A stretch of DNA of 57,783 nucleotides from Bacteroidales bacterium UBA5197 (GTDB taxonomy: Bacteria > Bacteroidota > Bacteroidia > Bacteroidales > Lentimicrobiaceae): the NCBI GenBank assembly GCA_002412885.1, contig DHVX01000011.1:1-57783 (forward strand). The letters run 5' to 3'. This document shows, in pieces, positions 1-8,734 of the stretch. Numbering within the stretch: the stretch's first letter is position 1; every line of letters starts with the position of its first letter. Both the position numbers and the translations under genes were made by a program. The notes beneath the pieces are model-generated. The model had not been told where the DNA came from. It did no database searches and was given only the letters and a program-made list of their open reading frames with translations.

Positions 1-113
1 TATTTTTCCAGCTCCTGTTCCAACTTGTCAATTTTTGCCTCCATTCTAACAATTATCTTCGCCTGTGTTTGCACAAGGTGAATCAGTTCTTCCATTGTTA
101 TTTGATCGGGCAT
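1..113 (-). CDS. 5' end of a gene leaving the window, coiled-coil N-terminus, possibly IS66-type transposase
   Basis: Reading leftwards from an ATG at 113, 37 codons are open to the window edge. The peptide starts MPDQITMEELIHLV and continues as a heptad-patterned charged helix (RMEAKIDKLEQELEK). Short coiled-coil N-termini like this are common in IS66-family transposases, but the catalytic part lies outside the window, so the family is a guess. Positions 114-354 upstream hold no gene I can see. Confidence 0.4.
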   Translation of the reverse strand, partial: MPDQITMEELIHLVQTQAKIIVRMEAKIDKLEQELEK

Positions 114-354
114 CTGCTTGAATTATACAGCAAAGCTACTCCTGAAATCCACTATATCAAAGAACTTAACTGCTTATTTATCAACGCGTATAGAAGATTT
201 TTGTTAGTAACCGTTGAATTTCTAAGTCGTCAGTCTGCAACTACTTAAAACCCGTTGACAAAGCACCGAAAATTGTTAATAACGTAGTATTTTTGTCAAA
301 CTGATTAGTTACCAAGTATTTAATTAATAAGACCAATCCAATTTCATTGAAAAT

Positions 355-2328
355 TCATTCTATATATTGCCTTCGGTTATCATTTATGTATTGAAATACC
401 TGCAGATTACACCTTGCATATTCGTCCATCTGCATTTTTATGTCAGGGAATTGCTTCGAATAATCCCTCATGCTTTTGTTTCGGTATTTGTATAGTTTTG
501 AACTTCCGTCAGGTTTCACTATCAGAAAGAATTCCTTGCCGATTACCCCATAATTGGTGATGCTGTTGACCATTATGTATGGCCGTGATTCTTTTACAAG
601 ATCTATTCCCTGAGTGTTGTTGATCCATGGTTGTTTAAGGACGCCCATAATGGTGGGATAAACATCTATCTGCCCGCCTATTCCATTAAAAATACGGCTT
701 TCCGGAAGCAAGTCCGGCGCATAAAAAATCAAAGGCGTATGGTGATATTCCAGCGAAATATCATAACTGAATTTCTTATGAATTCCGTGATCAGCCACAA
801 AAACAAATAAGGTATTCGAAAACCATGCTTCCTTGGACGCCATTTTCATAAACTGCTGAATCGACCAGTCAGAATATTCAATGATCTGATCCTTAATGTT
901 ATCGTTTTCAGGTTTGAAGTATTCAGGAATGTGATAAGGGCCATGATTACTCGAAGTCATAAAACTCACCAGAAATGGTTTGCCTGATGCATGAAGTTTA
1001 TTCATCACCGGAATCGAATACCGGAACATATAGTCATCCGGCACGCCAAGGGTGGTTTTTGCTTCTTCCGATGGATAATCGTCTTCTGTAATAATCTGAT
1101 CGAAATCGTTGGTGCTGAGAAACCCCTGAATATTGTCGAACTGCCCGTCGTGGGTGGTGATGTAAGTGGTGCTGTAACCCAGTTTCTTAAGGGTAGACGA
1201 AATTCCGTTGTATTTCAGCATACGGCTTTCGCGCATGGGCTGTTGCCTGAAAATGGCCGGGTAGGAGAATAAAGTGCTGAAGACCCCATTGTAAGTATGA
1301 ATTCCAGCGGTATAAATGCTGTCGAAATAATAACTGTTCATCGCCAGACTATCCAGAAAAGGAGTAAGGTTAAGCTTATTGCCATTCCGTTTCATCTTTG
1401 AAGCAGCCATACTTTCCATAATGACTATAACCACATTGGGCTTGTTTTCACTGATTGAATCAGGAATCACCTGCCTGTAAAGCGGATAATATGTGTTTAC
1501 GGAATCAATGCCAAGGTATTCCTGAACTTTTGATATTGCATAATTTTCATCAATCAACTCAATGACTTCGTTTCGTTGATCGAGATTCTCAAAGTAGCTC
1601 TGCAAAAATGTAAACACAGGGTTCAGCCCCAGCTGGTTTAGAAATGCATTGTCGGAGATGTACGCCGTGCCAACTTTAATGGGCGTTTTCAGTGCTACGC
1701 GACCACGTATTCCCACCAGCATCAAACCAAGAAATAGTATTGAAAACGTAAGCTTAAGCCAGATGCTTCGCTGAATGACTGGCTGCTTTTCTGCATTTCT
1801 GAAAATGCGTTTCAGCAGTTTAAAAAACGGAATCGTTACCAGAAAAAAGGGAATGAAATAAATCCAATATCCGGGTTCTTCAACAATCATTTTCATCACA
1901 AAAACCGGACTATCGAACCATTGAAAAGCCGAAATGGTAAGTCGCGAGAAGAATTGATTGAAATATGGGATATCTGATGCGTTAATAACAAAAGCCAGCG
2001 TAAAAAGAATAAAAATCAGGATGAAAACCGATTGATATACAACATGATAGCGCTTGCCTGCAATATAGAAAACTGTAAGTATCAGAAAAGGCAGTATCAA
2101 CAAATAGCCACTGATGACTATGTCAAAGCGGACGCCCATGACAAAAGCATTGAAAATATCCGGCAGATTGGATGAAATTCCGTTAATATTTTCCAAACCT
2201 GTTAAAAAGAGGATAAGCCGGAATACAAAGAAGAACAGAATGGCAAGTGCATATATTTTGAGTATAAGTGCTATGTTATCCCATCCTTTTAAAAACTTCA
2301 ATTTATCCGGCAGCTTTCCTGAGTCCAT
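355..2328 (-). CDS. LTA synthase-like sulfatase-family phosphoglycerol transferase, inner membrane
   Basis: 657 aa. Hydrophobic segments at about 21-43, 70-91, 97-116, 155-170 and 192-208 give the five-helix membrane anchor of LtaS/MdoB-like enzymes. An extracytoplasmic alkaline-phosphatase-fold domain follows from about 295. Visible motifs are NVVIVIMES (metal-binding Glu near 305), the candidate nucleophile Thr in HTYNG (about 345), and the later VADHG and HHTPLIFYAP stretches. Such enzymes move phosphoglycerol or phosphoethanolamine head groups onto envelope glycans or lipids. The exact acceptor in a Gram-negative Bacteroidota cannot be read from sequence. It lies 9 bp after the glycerophosphodiesterase gene on the same strand, so the pair may share a transcript and both handle glycerophosphate-type head groups. 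Confidence 0.85.
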   Translation of the reverse strand: MDSGKLPDKLKFLKGWDNIALILKIYALAILFFFVFRLILFLTGLENINGISSNLPDIFNAFVMGVRFDIVISGYLLILPFLILTVFYIAGKRYHVVYQSVFILIFILFTLAFVINASDIPYFNQFFSRLTISAFQWFDSPVFVMKMIVEEPGYWIYFIPFFLVTIPFFKLLKRIFRNAEKQPVIQRSIWLKLTFSILFLGLMLVGIRGRVALKTPIKVGTAYISDNAFLNQLGLNPVFTFLQSYFENLDQRNEVIELIDENYAISKVQEYLGIDSVNTYYPLYRQVIPDSISENKPNVVIVIMESMAASKMKRNGNKLNLTPFLDSLAMNSYYFDSIYTAGIHTYNGVFSTLFSYPAIFRQQPMRESRMLKYNGISSTLKKLGYSTTYITTHDGQFDNIQGFLSTNDFDQIITEDDYPSEEAKTTLGVPDDYMFRYSIPVMNKLHASGKPFLVSFMTSSNHGPYHIPEYFKPENDNIKDQIIEYSDWSIQQFMKMASKEAWFSNTLFVFVADHGIHKKFSYDISLEYHHTPLIFYAPDLLPESRIFNGIGGQIDVYPTIMGVLKQPWINNTQGIDLVKESRPYIMVNSITNYGVIGKEFFLIVKPDGSSKLYKYRNKSMRDYSKQFPDIKMQMDEYARCNLQVFQYINDNRRQYIE

Positions 2329-2337
2329 TCCTGAATT

Positions 2338-3237
2338 TTAATGATTAATTCTGAGTTCATTGAATGCGGGGCTTATGGAATCATAATCCATAATCATGTG
2401 CTTGATTCCCATGGATTTAGCTGAAATGAAATTTGAACTGTCAATTCCGTAAACGATACGTCTGCTCAGCAATCCATTTTTACGCAACCATTCTACATGA
2501 TTTTCATCAATCCGGCTGAAAAACCCTGATAAAAAATCAGGCCTGAGGTTTTTTGGGATAAGCGGGTATAACCATTCCTTACCTGCATTAAAACCTTCAA
2601 GTGCAGTGATTATCTCAGGATATTTTAATTCAATATAAAATACGAACAATGCATCGGCACTGGCTACGATTACCCGGTCTTCGATTTCGTAATTTCTGAT
2701 GATTTCAACAATCTGATCTGCCTCCTTAAATCCGGAGAGTTTCATGTCGAAGTAGAAGATAAAATCAGCCCCGTATTGGTCAAGTGCTTTTTCCAGGGTA
2801 GGTACAAAAAAGTTGCCCGGTTTGCCATTTTGCAACAATGGGAAGTCATCAAGTGATGAGGTGGAAATTTCATTGATACTTCGTTTGCTGCCAAACATCC
2901 GCTCTGTATCTGTATCATGAAATAGAATAAAATCATCATCGGCTGATTTTCTCAGATCGAACTCCACCGCACTGAATCCCAGACGTTTTGCGTCACCAAT
3001 GGATTCCAGACTATTTTCGGGATATTTTTCAACCACGCCCCTGTGAGCAAAAAGAATGGTGGAATCGGCAGGATCAGGAAATAATGATTCTAATGGCTTA
3101 TCCCCAAAACCTCCGAATGAAAAGCCAAATGCCAGATAGCCAACAGCCAATGCGGCTATTGTAATCAGCAATGCTTTTATGATTCTGGGAAATATTTTCG
3201 GTTTATTCAAAATGTATGCAAATGTATTTAATCCCAA
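2338..3237 (-). CDS. Glycerophosphodiester phosphodiesterase family protein, membrane-anchored
   Basis: 299 aa with one N-terminal hydrophobic helix (about 18-40) followed by a TIM-barrel GDPD domain. Catalytic and metal motifs are visible: FAHRG near 64, the PENS segment, AVEFDLR and LFHDTD. The family hydrolyses glycerophosphodiesters to glycerol 3-phosphate and an alcohol; the helix suggests action at the periplasmic face. There is no ATG near the start: the longest frame opens with TTG at 3237, and a second TTG lies at 3210. TAnnTTTG boxes on this strand at 3248-3255 and 3219-3226 fit either one. It is probably cotranscribed with the downstream sulfatase-type transferase. Confidence 0.85.
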   Translation of the reverse strand: MGLNTFAYILNKPKIFPRIIKALLITIAALAVGYLAFGFSFGGFGDKPLESLFPDPADSTILFAHRGVVEKYPENSLESIGDAKRLGFSAVEFDLRKSADDDFILFHDTDTERMFGSKRSINEISTSSLDDFPLLQNGKPGNFFVPTLEKALDQYGADFIFYFDMKLSGFKEADQIVEIIRNYEIEDRVIVASADALFVFYIELKYPEIITALEGFNAGKEWLYPLIPKNLRPDFLSGFFSRIDENHVEWLRKNGLLSRRIVYGIDSSNFISAKSMGIKHMIMDYDSISPAFNELRINH

Positions 3238-3247
3238 AACGGGGGAT

Positions 3248-3255
3248 CAAAAGTA
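3248..3255 (-). promoter_or_regulatory. Candidate Bacteroidota -7 promoter box TACTTTTG
   Basis: Matches TAnnTTTG on the minus strand, 10 nt before the TTG at 3237 of the glycerophosphodiesterase gene. A second match, TACATTTG, lies at 3219-3226 inside the longest frame. I see no good -33 TTG partner, so this is an eye-level match only. Confidence 0.35.
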
Positions 3256-3300
3256 GAAAATAAAACGGGAATTGATTGATTTGGCAAAACCCTGATCTTT

Positions 3301-4491
3301 TCAGGGATTCATTGCCCTCACCGCCATCCATGCCATCAACCCCGCTCCGGTTTCAAGGCTGGTTTCATCCACATCAAACTGGTCGGTGTGCAGGTTGTGA
3401 ATTATGCCACGGCTTTCGTTTCGTATTCCCAACCTGTAAAAGCAGGAAGGAATCCGTTGCGAAAAATAAGCGAAATCCTCGGCAGTCATCCTGAGATCAA
3501 GATCCACCACATTTTCCTCACCCAGATATTCAACTGCAAACTGTCGGGCTTCAGCAGTCACCGCCTCGTCATTTACCAGAAAAGGATAACCTTTATCAAT
3601 AAAAACCTCACATTTTCCGCCCATTCCTTCGGCAATGGAAGTGGCCATCAGCGTTATTTTTTCATGTGCTTCAGCCCGCCATTTTTCATCGAAAGTGCGC
3701 AGCGTTCCGTCTAATTTTACTTCGTTGGGAATAATATTGGTGCGTCCTTCGGCGATAAAGCGCCCGAAAGACAGCACAGCGGGCAATTGAGGAGGGGTAT
3801 TGCGGCTTACAATCTGCTGAAGCGCAATCAGTAAGTGAGCAGCTATCAGCACCGGATCAACATTCAGTTCAGGCGTTGCGCCGTGTCCGCCTTTGCCTTT
3901 CACCGTAAGGTAAACTTCATCGGTCGAAGCCATATATTTCCCGGGTTTCATTCCGACTTTTCCGGCTTCGAGGGTAGGCAAAACATGCTGTCCGAACATT
4001 TTCTGAGGTGCCGGATTTTCAAGCACACCTTCTTTAATCATCATCGAAGCACCTCCCGGAAAACGTTCTTCCGAAGGCTGAAAAATCAGCTTGATGGTCC
4101 CTTCGAAATGATCCTTGATTTCATTCAGAATTATCGCGGCACCCAGTAAACTGGTCATATGCACATCGTGCCCGCAGGCATGCATCACACCCGGATTCTT
4201 TGAGCAATAATCCACCTGATTTTTCTCATTGATTGGAAGCGCATCCATATCGGCACGAAGAGCAATGGTTTGTGAATCAGGATTTTTACCTTTAATCAGC
4301 CCGACAATTCCGTGCACGGCAATCCCTGAGGTGAATGGGATGCCAAATTCTGTAAGCTTCGATTGAATAAATGCTGAGGTTTCCGTCTCCTGCATCGAAA
4401 GTTCGGGATGCATGTGCAGATGACGCCGGATTTCAATCAGTTCAGGCTGAAGGGCTGAGGCTTTTTGTTTTATCAGATCGATTAATTTCAT
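3301..4491 (-). CDS. M20 family amidohydrolase (N-acyl-amino acid amidohydrolase / hippurate hydrolase type)
   Basis: 396 aa, normal length for the M20D subfamily (HipO/IAA-amino acid hydrolase-like). The N-terminal EIRRHLHMHPELS motif, the metal-binding HACGHDVHMTS, the catalytic Glu pair in PSEERFPGG and the MTAEDFAYF motif are all present, so the two-metal amidohydrolase site looks intact. A lid/dimerisation domain occupies the middle (GGHGATPE...). Expected reaction: hydrolysis of N-acyl amino acids or small peptides in the cytoplasm; there is no signal peptide. The gene starts 29 bp after the MBL hydrolase gene on the same strand and is probably its operon partner. Confidence 0.9.
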   Translation of the reverse strand: MKLIDLIKQKASALQPELIEIRRHLHMHPELSMQETETSAFIQSKLTEFGIPFTSGIAVHGIVGLIKGKNPDSQTIALRADMDALPINEKNQVDYCSKNPGVMHACGHDVHMTSLLGAAIILNEIKDHFEGTIKLIFQPSEERFPGGASMMIKEGVLENPAPQKMFGQHVLPTLEAGKVGMKPGKYMASTDEVYLTVKGKGGHGATPELNVDPVLIAAHLLIALQQIVSRNTPPQLPAVLSFGRFIAEGRTNIIPNEVKLDGTLRTFDEKWRAEAHEKITLMATSIAEGMGGKCEVFIDKGYPFLVNDEAVTAEARQFAVEYLGEENVVDLDLRMTAEDFAYFSQRIPSCFYRLGIRNESRGIIHNLHTDQFDVDETSLETGAGLMAWMAVRAMNP

Positions 4492-4520
4492 TCTGGTGTT
4501 TTTTACCGCGTTCTGTTGAT

Positions 4521-5159
4521 TTACCTGATAAACGGATTGCTTATCTTTTCGTAACCTATGCTTGTTTTGGGGCCGTGTCCGGGATACACAATGTATTCGT
4601 CGTCGAGGGTAAACAATTTTGATTCTATGCTATCCATCAGCACATCGAAGTTGCCTGTTGGCAGATCGGTACGGCCTATGCTTCCATAAAACAGCACATC
4701 ACCGGCAATCACAAATTTATCAGCGTGGCTCACCAGGCAAATACTTCCGTTGGCATGACCGGGTGTGTATCTGACTTCGAGGCTTGAATTTCCGAAAGTG
4801 ATCATGTCTCCTTCTTCCACAAAAATTTCCGGTTTCCTGATTTCATCAATGCTGATTCCAAACACCGATCCAAATTCATGAGCCGTTTCCCAGAATAGCT
4901 TTCCTTCCTTGTGACCGATTGGCTTCAGATTGTATTTTTCGCACACAAAATGGTTGCCGAGTATATGATCCACGTGATAATGGGTGTTGATCAATGCCAC
5001 CGGATTCAGTTTGTTGCCGGTGATGTAATCTGAAAGTTTGTTTTGCTCTGAAGCACTGCTGCAACCCGGATCAATTATTATGCAATCGCCCGTTTCATCG
5101 TGAAGCACAAAGGAGTTTACCGAAAAGGAATTGAAAACAAATATTTTAACAGTTATCAT
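4521..5159 (-). CDS. MBL-fold metallo-hydrolase, glyoxalase II-like
   Basis: 212 aa, a compact single-domain metallo-beta-lactamase fold. The zinc motif THYHVDH, a further GHANGS His, the AGDVLF Asp and the C-terminal GHGPKT are all present. In the family this set belongs to hydroxyacylglutathione hydrolase-like and related thioester hydrolases; substrate is not decidable here. No signal peptide, so cytoplasmic. A TACCTTTG -7-like box lies at 5179-5186 about 19 nt before the ATG. It is the first gene of a likely two-gene transcript with the M20 amidohydrolase. Confidence 0.88.
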   Translation of the reverse strand: MITVKIFVFNSFSVNSFVLHDETGDCIIIDPGCSSASEQNKLSDYITGNKLNPVALINTHYHVDHILGNHFVCEKYNLKPIGHKEGKLFWETAHEFGSVFGISIDEIRKPEIFVEEGDMITFGNSSLEVRYTPGHANGSICLVSHADKFVIAGDVLFYGSIGRTDLPTGNFDVLMDSIESKLFTLDDEYIVYPGHGPKTSIGYEKISNPFIR

Positions 5160-5178
5160 GGAGAATTAATTTAATGTG

Positions 5179-5186
5179 CAAAGGTA
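5179..5186 (-). promoter_or_regulatory. Candidate -7 promoter box TACCTTTG for the MBL hydrolase operon
   Basis: TAnnTTTG match on the minus strand, 19 nt before the ATG at 5159. No clear TTG at the expected -33 distance. Confidence 0.4.
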
Positions 5187-5220
5187 ATGATTTGCTGACA
5201 GATGCCGTATCTTAACAAAA

Positions 5221-5241
5221 CAGCCGGCAATTAACCGGCTG
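5221..5241 (-). terminator. Intrinsic terminator after the NlpE/META lipoprotein gene
   Basis: Perfect 7-bp stem CAGCCGG/CCGGCTG with a 7-nt loop. On the minus strand it is followed by a short T-rich run (TTTTGTT), 33 bp beyond the stop codon at 5274. It separates this gene from the MBL/M20 pair. Confidence 0.7.
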
Positions 5242-5273
5242 GATTTGTGATATTAACGAAAGCGAAAATTATT

Positions 5274-6077
5274 CTATTCGGCAATCAATTCAAATTTCGC
5301 CAATGGCGCCATGCGTGCTTTGTTGAGTTGTAGTGTAGTGCCATTAAAGCTATAATTATCAACCATTTCAAGTATCCTGAAAAGTTCCTGCTCAATATTC
5401 ATGTTTGGGCATGCCATCATGGTTGATCCCATTTTTGAAAATGAAATCCGGCTTCCTTCTTTTAATTCATAGGTTCCGAAGAAACTGTTGCATCCGGCAA
5501 ATCCATTGATACGGTTTTCTTCATTTTGAAGAATGATAAAATAATCTTTGCCGTCGCTGCCTGGATTTGGAATTGCTTTGCCATTCATTTCCATCAGCCG
5601 CCATTTTTTTCCGATCAGATCGGATTCCGAAAATTGCTGACCTGTTTTCGCAAGCACGTATTTATCAGCCAGTTCCCCGGTAATGATTCTTCCTTCCATG
5701 TTCAGTTGCACCAGCTTGTTTTCGCCCACGAGGTAACGCGAAGGTCCGTCGGTAATCCCCTGAAGTTGAATGCTTGTTCCGCCTTTATCCCAGCTGAAAT
5801 TACCGGTTTCTACAAACGGGGTAATGCTTTTACCTTTATAAACCGTTGATCGGTTGTAAGTCAGGTCTTTGCTGATGGTAATTGTGGTGACAATTCCTTC
5901 GCAATCGGCACAGGGAAGAGTTCCTGTGTAAATACCCGGCCAGTCGAGCGATGTCTGACTGTTATCTCCCACAATAATGTGAGAAGGCGCTTTGGGAGCT
6001 GTTGATTTCTGTTGTGTTTTACAGGCAGTAAAAGCCACAGGAATCAAAAGCAAAAGAATAAATGCCAGCTTTTTCAT
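5274..6077 (-). CDS. Lipoprotein with NlpE-like N-terminal domain and META domain
   Basis: 267 aa. A lipoprotein signal ends at the lipobox FTAC (Cys 19). Residues about 45-140 resemble the NlpE N-terminal domain, with the diagnostic PCADCEGI di-cysteine motif after YTGTL. The C-terminal half (from SDLIGKKWRLMEMNGKAI) is a META domain, a family first described in HslJ-like heat-shock lipoproteins. The NlpE-META fusion is common in Bacteroidota and is usually annotated as copper-resistance or envelope-stress related; the metal link is family knowledge and not shown here. Monocistronic, with its own terminator. Confidence 0.85.
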   Translation of the reverse strand: MKKLAFILLLLIPVAFTACKTQQKSTAPKAPSHIIVGDNSQTSLDWPGIYTGTLPCADCEGIVTTITISKDLTYNRSTVYKGKSITPFVETGNFSWDKGGTSIQLQGITDGPSRYLVGENKLVQLNMEGRIITGELADKYVLAKTGQQFSESDLIGKKWRLMEMNGKAIPNPGSDGKDYFIILQNEENRINGFAGCNSFFGTYELKEGSRISFSKMGSTMMACPNMNIEQELFRILEMVDNYSFNGTTLQLNKARMAPLAKFELIAE

Positions 6078-6375
6078 AAGACTTGTTTTAAGATGTTTTA
6101 GAATTAAGATTTATTCGGGTTTTGTATAAGCGTTTGGTTTTCACCCTTAAACATTTGTATTGTTAAAATGTTTGGATGGAATTTTCACCAGCAATGGCCT
6201 CGCTGACACACAAACTGATCAGGGATCTCTTTGGGGATGAAATTTACAAATATTTTGTTAGAGAAAACAGGAAATCGCAGTTTATTCCGGAAAACGAATT
6301 TTGCATGAAGATTCTAATAAGATGTCAGTATAAATGGACTGACTGTGAGCGATAAACTGATTTGTGCGGACTGAG

Positions 6376-6936
6376 TTATCTGTAGCCTCTCCCCGAATAA
6401 ATGTTAATCGTAAATCCCAGAGATATATTGGTTTTTTCTGCGAAGCGGTTCATCAAAAAATCCCCGTCCTGGTGTTCGGGGGTTGCAGCCCAAAACGAAC
6501 CTGAAAAATTATGTCCGGCCTGCACATACACTCCGATTGTTTCACTGAAATTGTACTTGAAACCAACATGTCCGCCGAGTGCTTTAAGGCTTAAATCCGC
6601 ACCGAGATAAGGATCGGTTTTTTCGCTTAGGTTTAATGTTTCGCTGAAGTGAACCCGAAAAAATGCTACCAGATCAAACTTCGTAAATGCGCTGGACATG
6701 CGGTCGAACTCATCAAGTTCTTCATTATTTTTAATAAACAGGAAGATCAGTTTCGCCCCATAGGAAAGCAGGTCATTTATCCCGTCATCACTTTGAATTT
6801 CAATTCCGAATTTATCACCAACCATGGTTGTCCCTACGAACATTTTCCTGTCAGTCGAACCATCATAGGCTTGTGCAAACAGTTTTGCCGGGCCAATTAC
6901 AAGGCATAGAACGATTAATGCTATGAGTCTTTTCAT
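6376..6936 (-). CDS. Secreted outer-membrane beta-barrel-like protein, unknown function
   Basis: 186 aa with a clear signal peptide (MKRLIALIVLCLVIGPAKLFAQA). The mature part alternates hydrophobic and polar residues, is aromatic-rich (FFRVHFSE, GFKYNFSETIGVYVQAGHNFSGSFW) and ends in a strand-like segment, as in small 8-strand barrels. I do not recognise a specific family. It begins 12 bp after the stop of the 493-aa secreted protein, so the two are probably cotranscribed. The 300 bp between this region and the NlpE/META gene (6078-6375) holds nothing I can identify. Confidence 0.6.
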   Translation of the reverse strand: MKRLIALIVLCLVIGPAKLFAQAYDGSTDRKMFVGTTMVGDKFGIEIQSDDGINDLLSYGAKLIFLFIKNNEELDEFDRMSSAFTKFDLVAFFRVHFSETLNLSEKTDPYLGADLSLKALGGHVGFKYNFSETIGVYVQAGHNFSGSFWAATPEHQDGDFLMNRFAEKTNISLGFTINIYSGRGYR

Positions 6937-6948
6937 GAGTTGATGGGT

Positions 6949-8430
6949 TTATTGATTGCTGAATGAGATTTTGTTTATAAAGAATACTCTTCTATTGCGT
7001 TTGACTTCTCTATTTGATATGGTCTGAAAACCATAAGCTAGAAAATTGTTATCGTACCAATAATCAATGTTCGAAAACGACCGTTTCACTTTATCACCTT
7101 GAAGGAAAGTATCAATAATCTCTTTCGAGTTGTCCTTGATAATATCGCCATTAACTACATTAAAGACTTTATACCAGATTGTGTTCCTTTCTGAATATGC
7201 AAGTTCTGTTGTTTCCTGTCCTTGTCTGAATGATATGAATTTTACTATCATGAACGGTTTACTTGTGGACCACATAGGGAATGTATTGTCCCACAGAAGG
7301 TTTCCTGCGCGATCAAATTTCGCAAGAGTTGCATGGGTATATTGAAAGCCGTCAAATACTGTATGAACCGTAGTTGATTTTCCTGTGGTGGTAGTGTATG
7401 TGGAGTAGGTTGGATAAAAAGCTTCTCCAAGGAAGATATATCCATCCCCTGATTCAATAAGCGGGTGAGTAACAATGCTGTAATTCATCAACAATTCTTC
7501 CCCTTTAATGGCTTTGGTGTTTTTCTTTCGTTCGATCTTATCCTGTTTTTTTTGCGACAGATAGCTCGTAAAATTCTTCAATTCAAGGAAATTATAGAAC
7601 TTAATAAAATTCAGTTTTTTGTTTTCAAATTCACCAATAAATACCCCCTGCGATCTAACAGAACGTGTTTTTGAAAAAGTGCCGGTTATCACATACCTGT
7701 TCTGGATTTTTGTCGCAGCCACAGTAATCAGCTTTTCCTTTACATTATTTGTGATATTAAAAATCTCCTTCTGACGACCTCCCATATCAAATATAGCGAT
7801 ATAAAGATCTTCTTTGTTTTTATCTGTAATGGCATTTATAAAAACCATGATTTCATCGTCGAAAACCTGAAAATCCAGAATTGAAAGCATTTTACTGCGA
7901 AAATTTCCAACTTTTACCGGAACATATTTTGTTTTGCCGGAGTTCAATTCCACAATCAGCACGCTGTTCTCTTTTTTGCCGGCGCAACTGAAAATTGCTC
8001 TGCCATCATAGACTTTCATATTGGTAAGTTGACCAATGTCAGCCAGTTTGCCTTCGGTTTTACGACATTCCTGAGTGTTCGCGTCAGAAGTAATAATGGC
8101 AAAATAATCTCTTCTGTTGCGGATAATGGTATAGTTCACGCCATCTTTGTCGTAAGAGCCTGCATAAAGTACACGTTCTTTTACCGGAACAGTTACCGTT
8201 TTTATCAATTTTAAATCTGTTGAATAAAAATCATTTCTGCATCCGATTAAGCCTCCATTGGATTTGATTTTATATGATTGTAACAAAAACCCATTTTCTC
8301 CGAGAGGGTAAACCATCTCATCCTGAAACTCATCTTTCATGTCAAGCTCTATTCGAAGGTCGGAGGTTTGAGAAAATGATCTGATCATCAGAATGCTTAA
8401 TGAAATCAGAAAAAACAATTTAATTTTCAT
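6949..8430 (-). CDS. Secreted protein of unknown function, beta-propeller-like
   Basis: 493 aa with a signal peptide (MKIKLFFLISLSILMIRSFSQ). The rest is beta-rich with repeated YVxTGTF, YIFLGEA and LAYGFQT-like strands, which suggests a beta-propeller or similar repeated-sheet fold. No enzyme motif, C-terminal sorting tail or membrane helix is visible. Exported to the periplasm or envelope and probably coexpressed with the small barrel-like protein 12 bp downstream. The following 304 bp (8431-8734) contains no gene or obvious motif. Confidence 0.6.
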   Translation of the reverse strand: MKIKLFFLISLSILMIRSFSQTSDLRIELDMKDEFQDEMVYPLGENGFLLQSYKIKSNGGLIGCRNDFYSTDLKLIKTVTVPVKERVLYAGSYDKDGVNYTIIRNRRDYFAIITSDANTQECRKTEGKLADIGQLTNMKVYDGRAIFSCAGKKENSVLIVELNSGKTKYVPVKVGNFRSKMLSILDFQVFDDEIMVFINAITDKNKEDLYIAIFDMGGRQKEIFNITNNVKEKLITVAATKIQNRYVITGTFSKTRSVRSQGVFIGEFENKKLNFIKFYNFLELKNFTSYLSQKKQDKIERKKNTKAIKGEELLMNYSIVTHPLIESGDGYIFLGEAFYPTYSTYTTTTGKSTTVHTVFDGFQYTHATLAKFDRAGNLLWDNTFPMWSTSKPFMIVKFISFRQGQETTELAYSERNTIWYKVFNVVNGDIIKDNSKEIIDTFLQGDKVKRSFSNIDYWYDNNFLAYGFQTISNREVKRNRRVFFINKISFSNQ

Positions 8431-8734
8431 AGGGTAAGTTCCAGATGGTTAAATAAATATGATTTAGGGTTTAAGTGCTGGTTAAAAAATTTGCAGTTTA
8501 TTTAATGAGAAAAGCAATATAAATTTCGGGTGAAGATCAGAATGCTAAATATCAAAGAATGCCATAAGCATTGAAATCCGGGCAATATTATAAATTCCGG
8601 ATGGAAATAAAAAGAATTATTTCAATTTGCGGAAGTTTTTTTTGTGATTTTGAAATGAGCACTTATGATAAGTCGTTTCAGATTTCATGTTTCCTGGTTT
8701 GCCTGAAAGTCTGATCATTTATGAGGTTTAATTA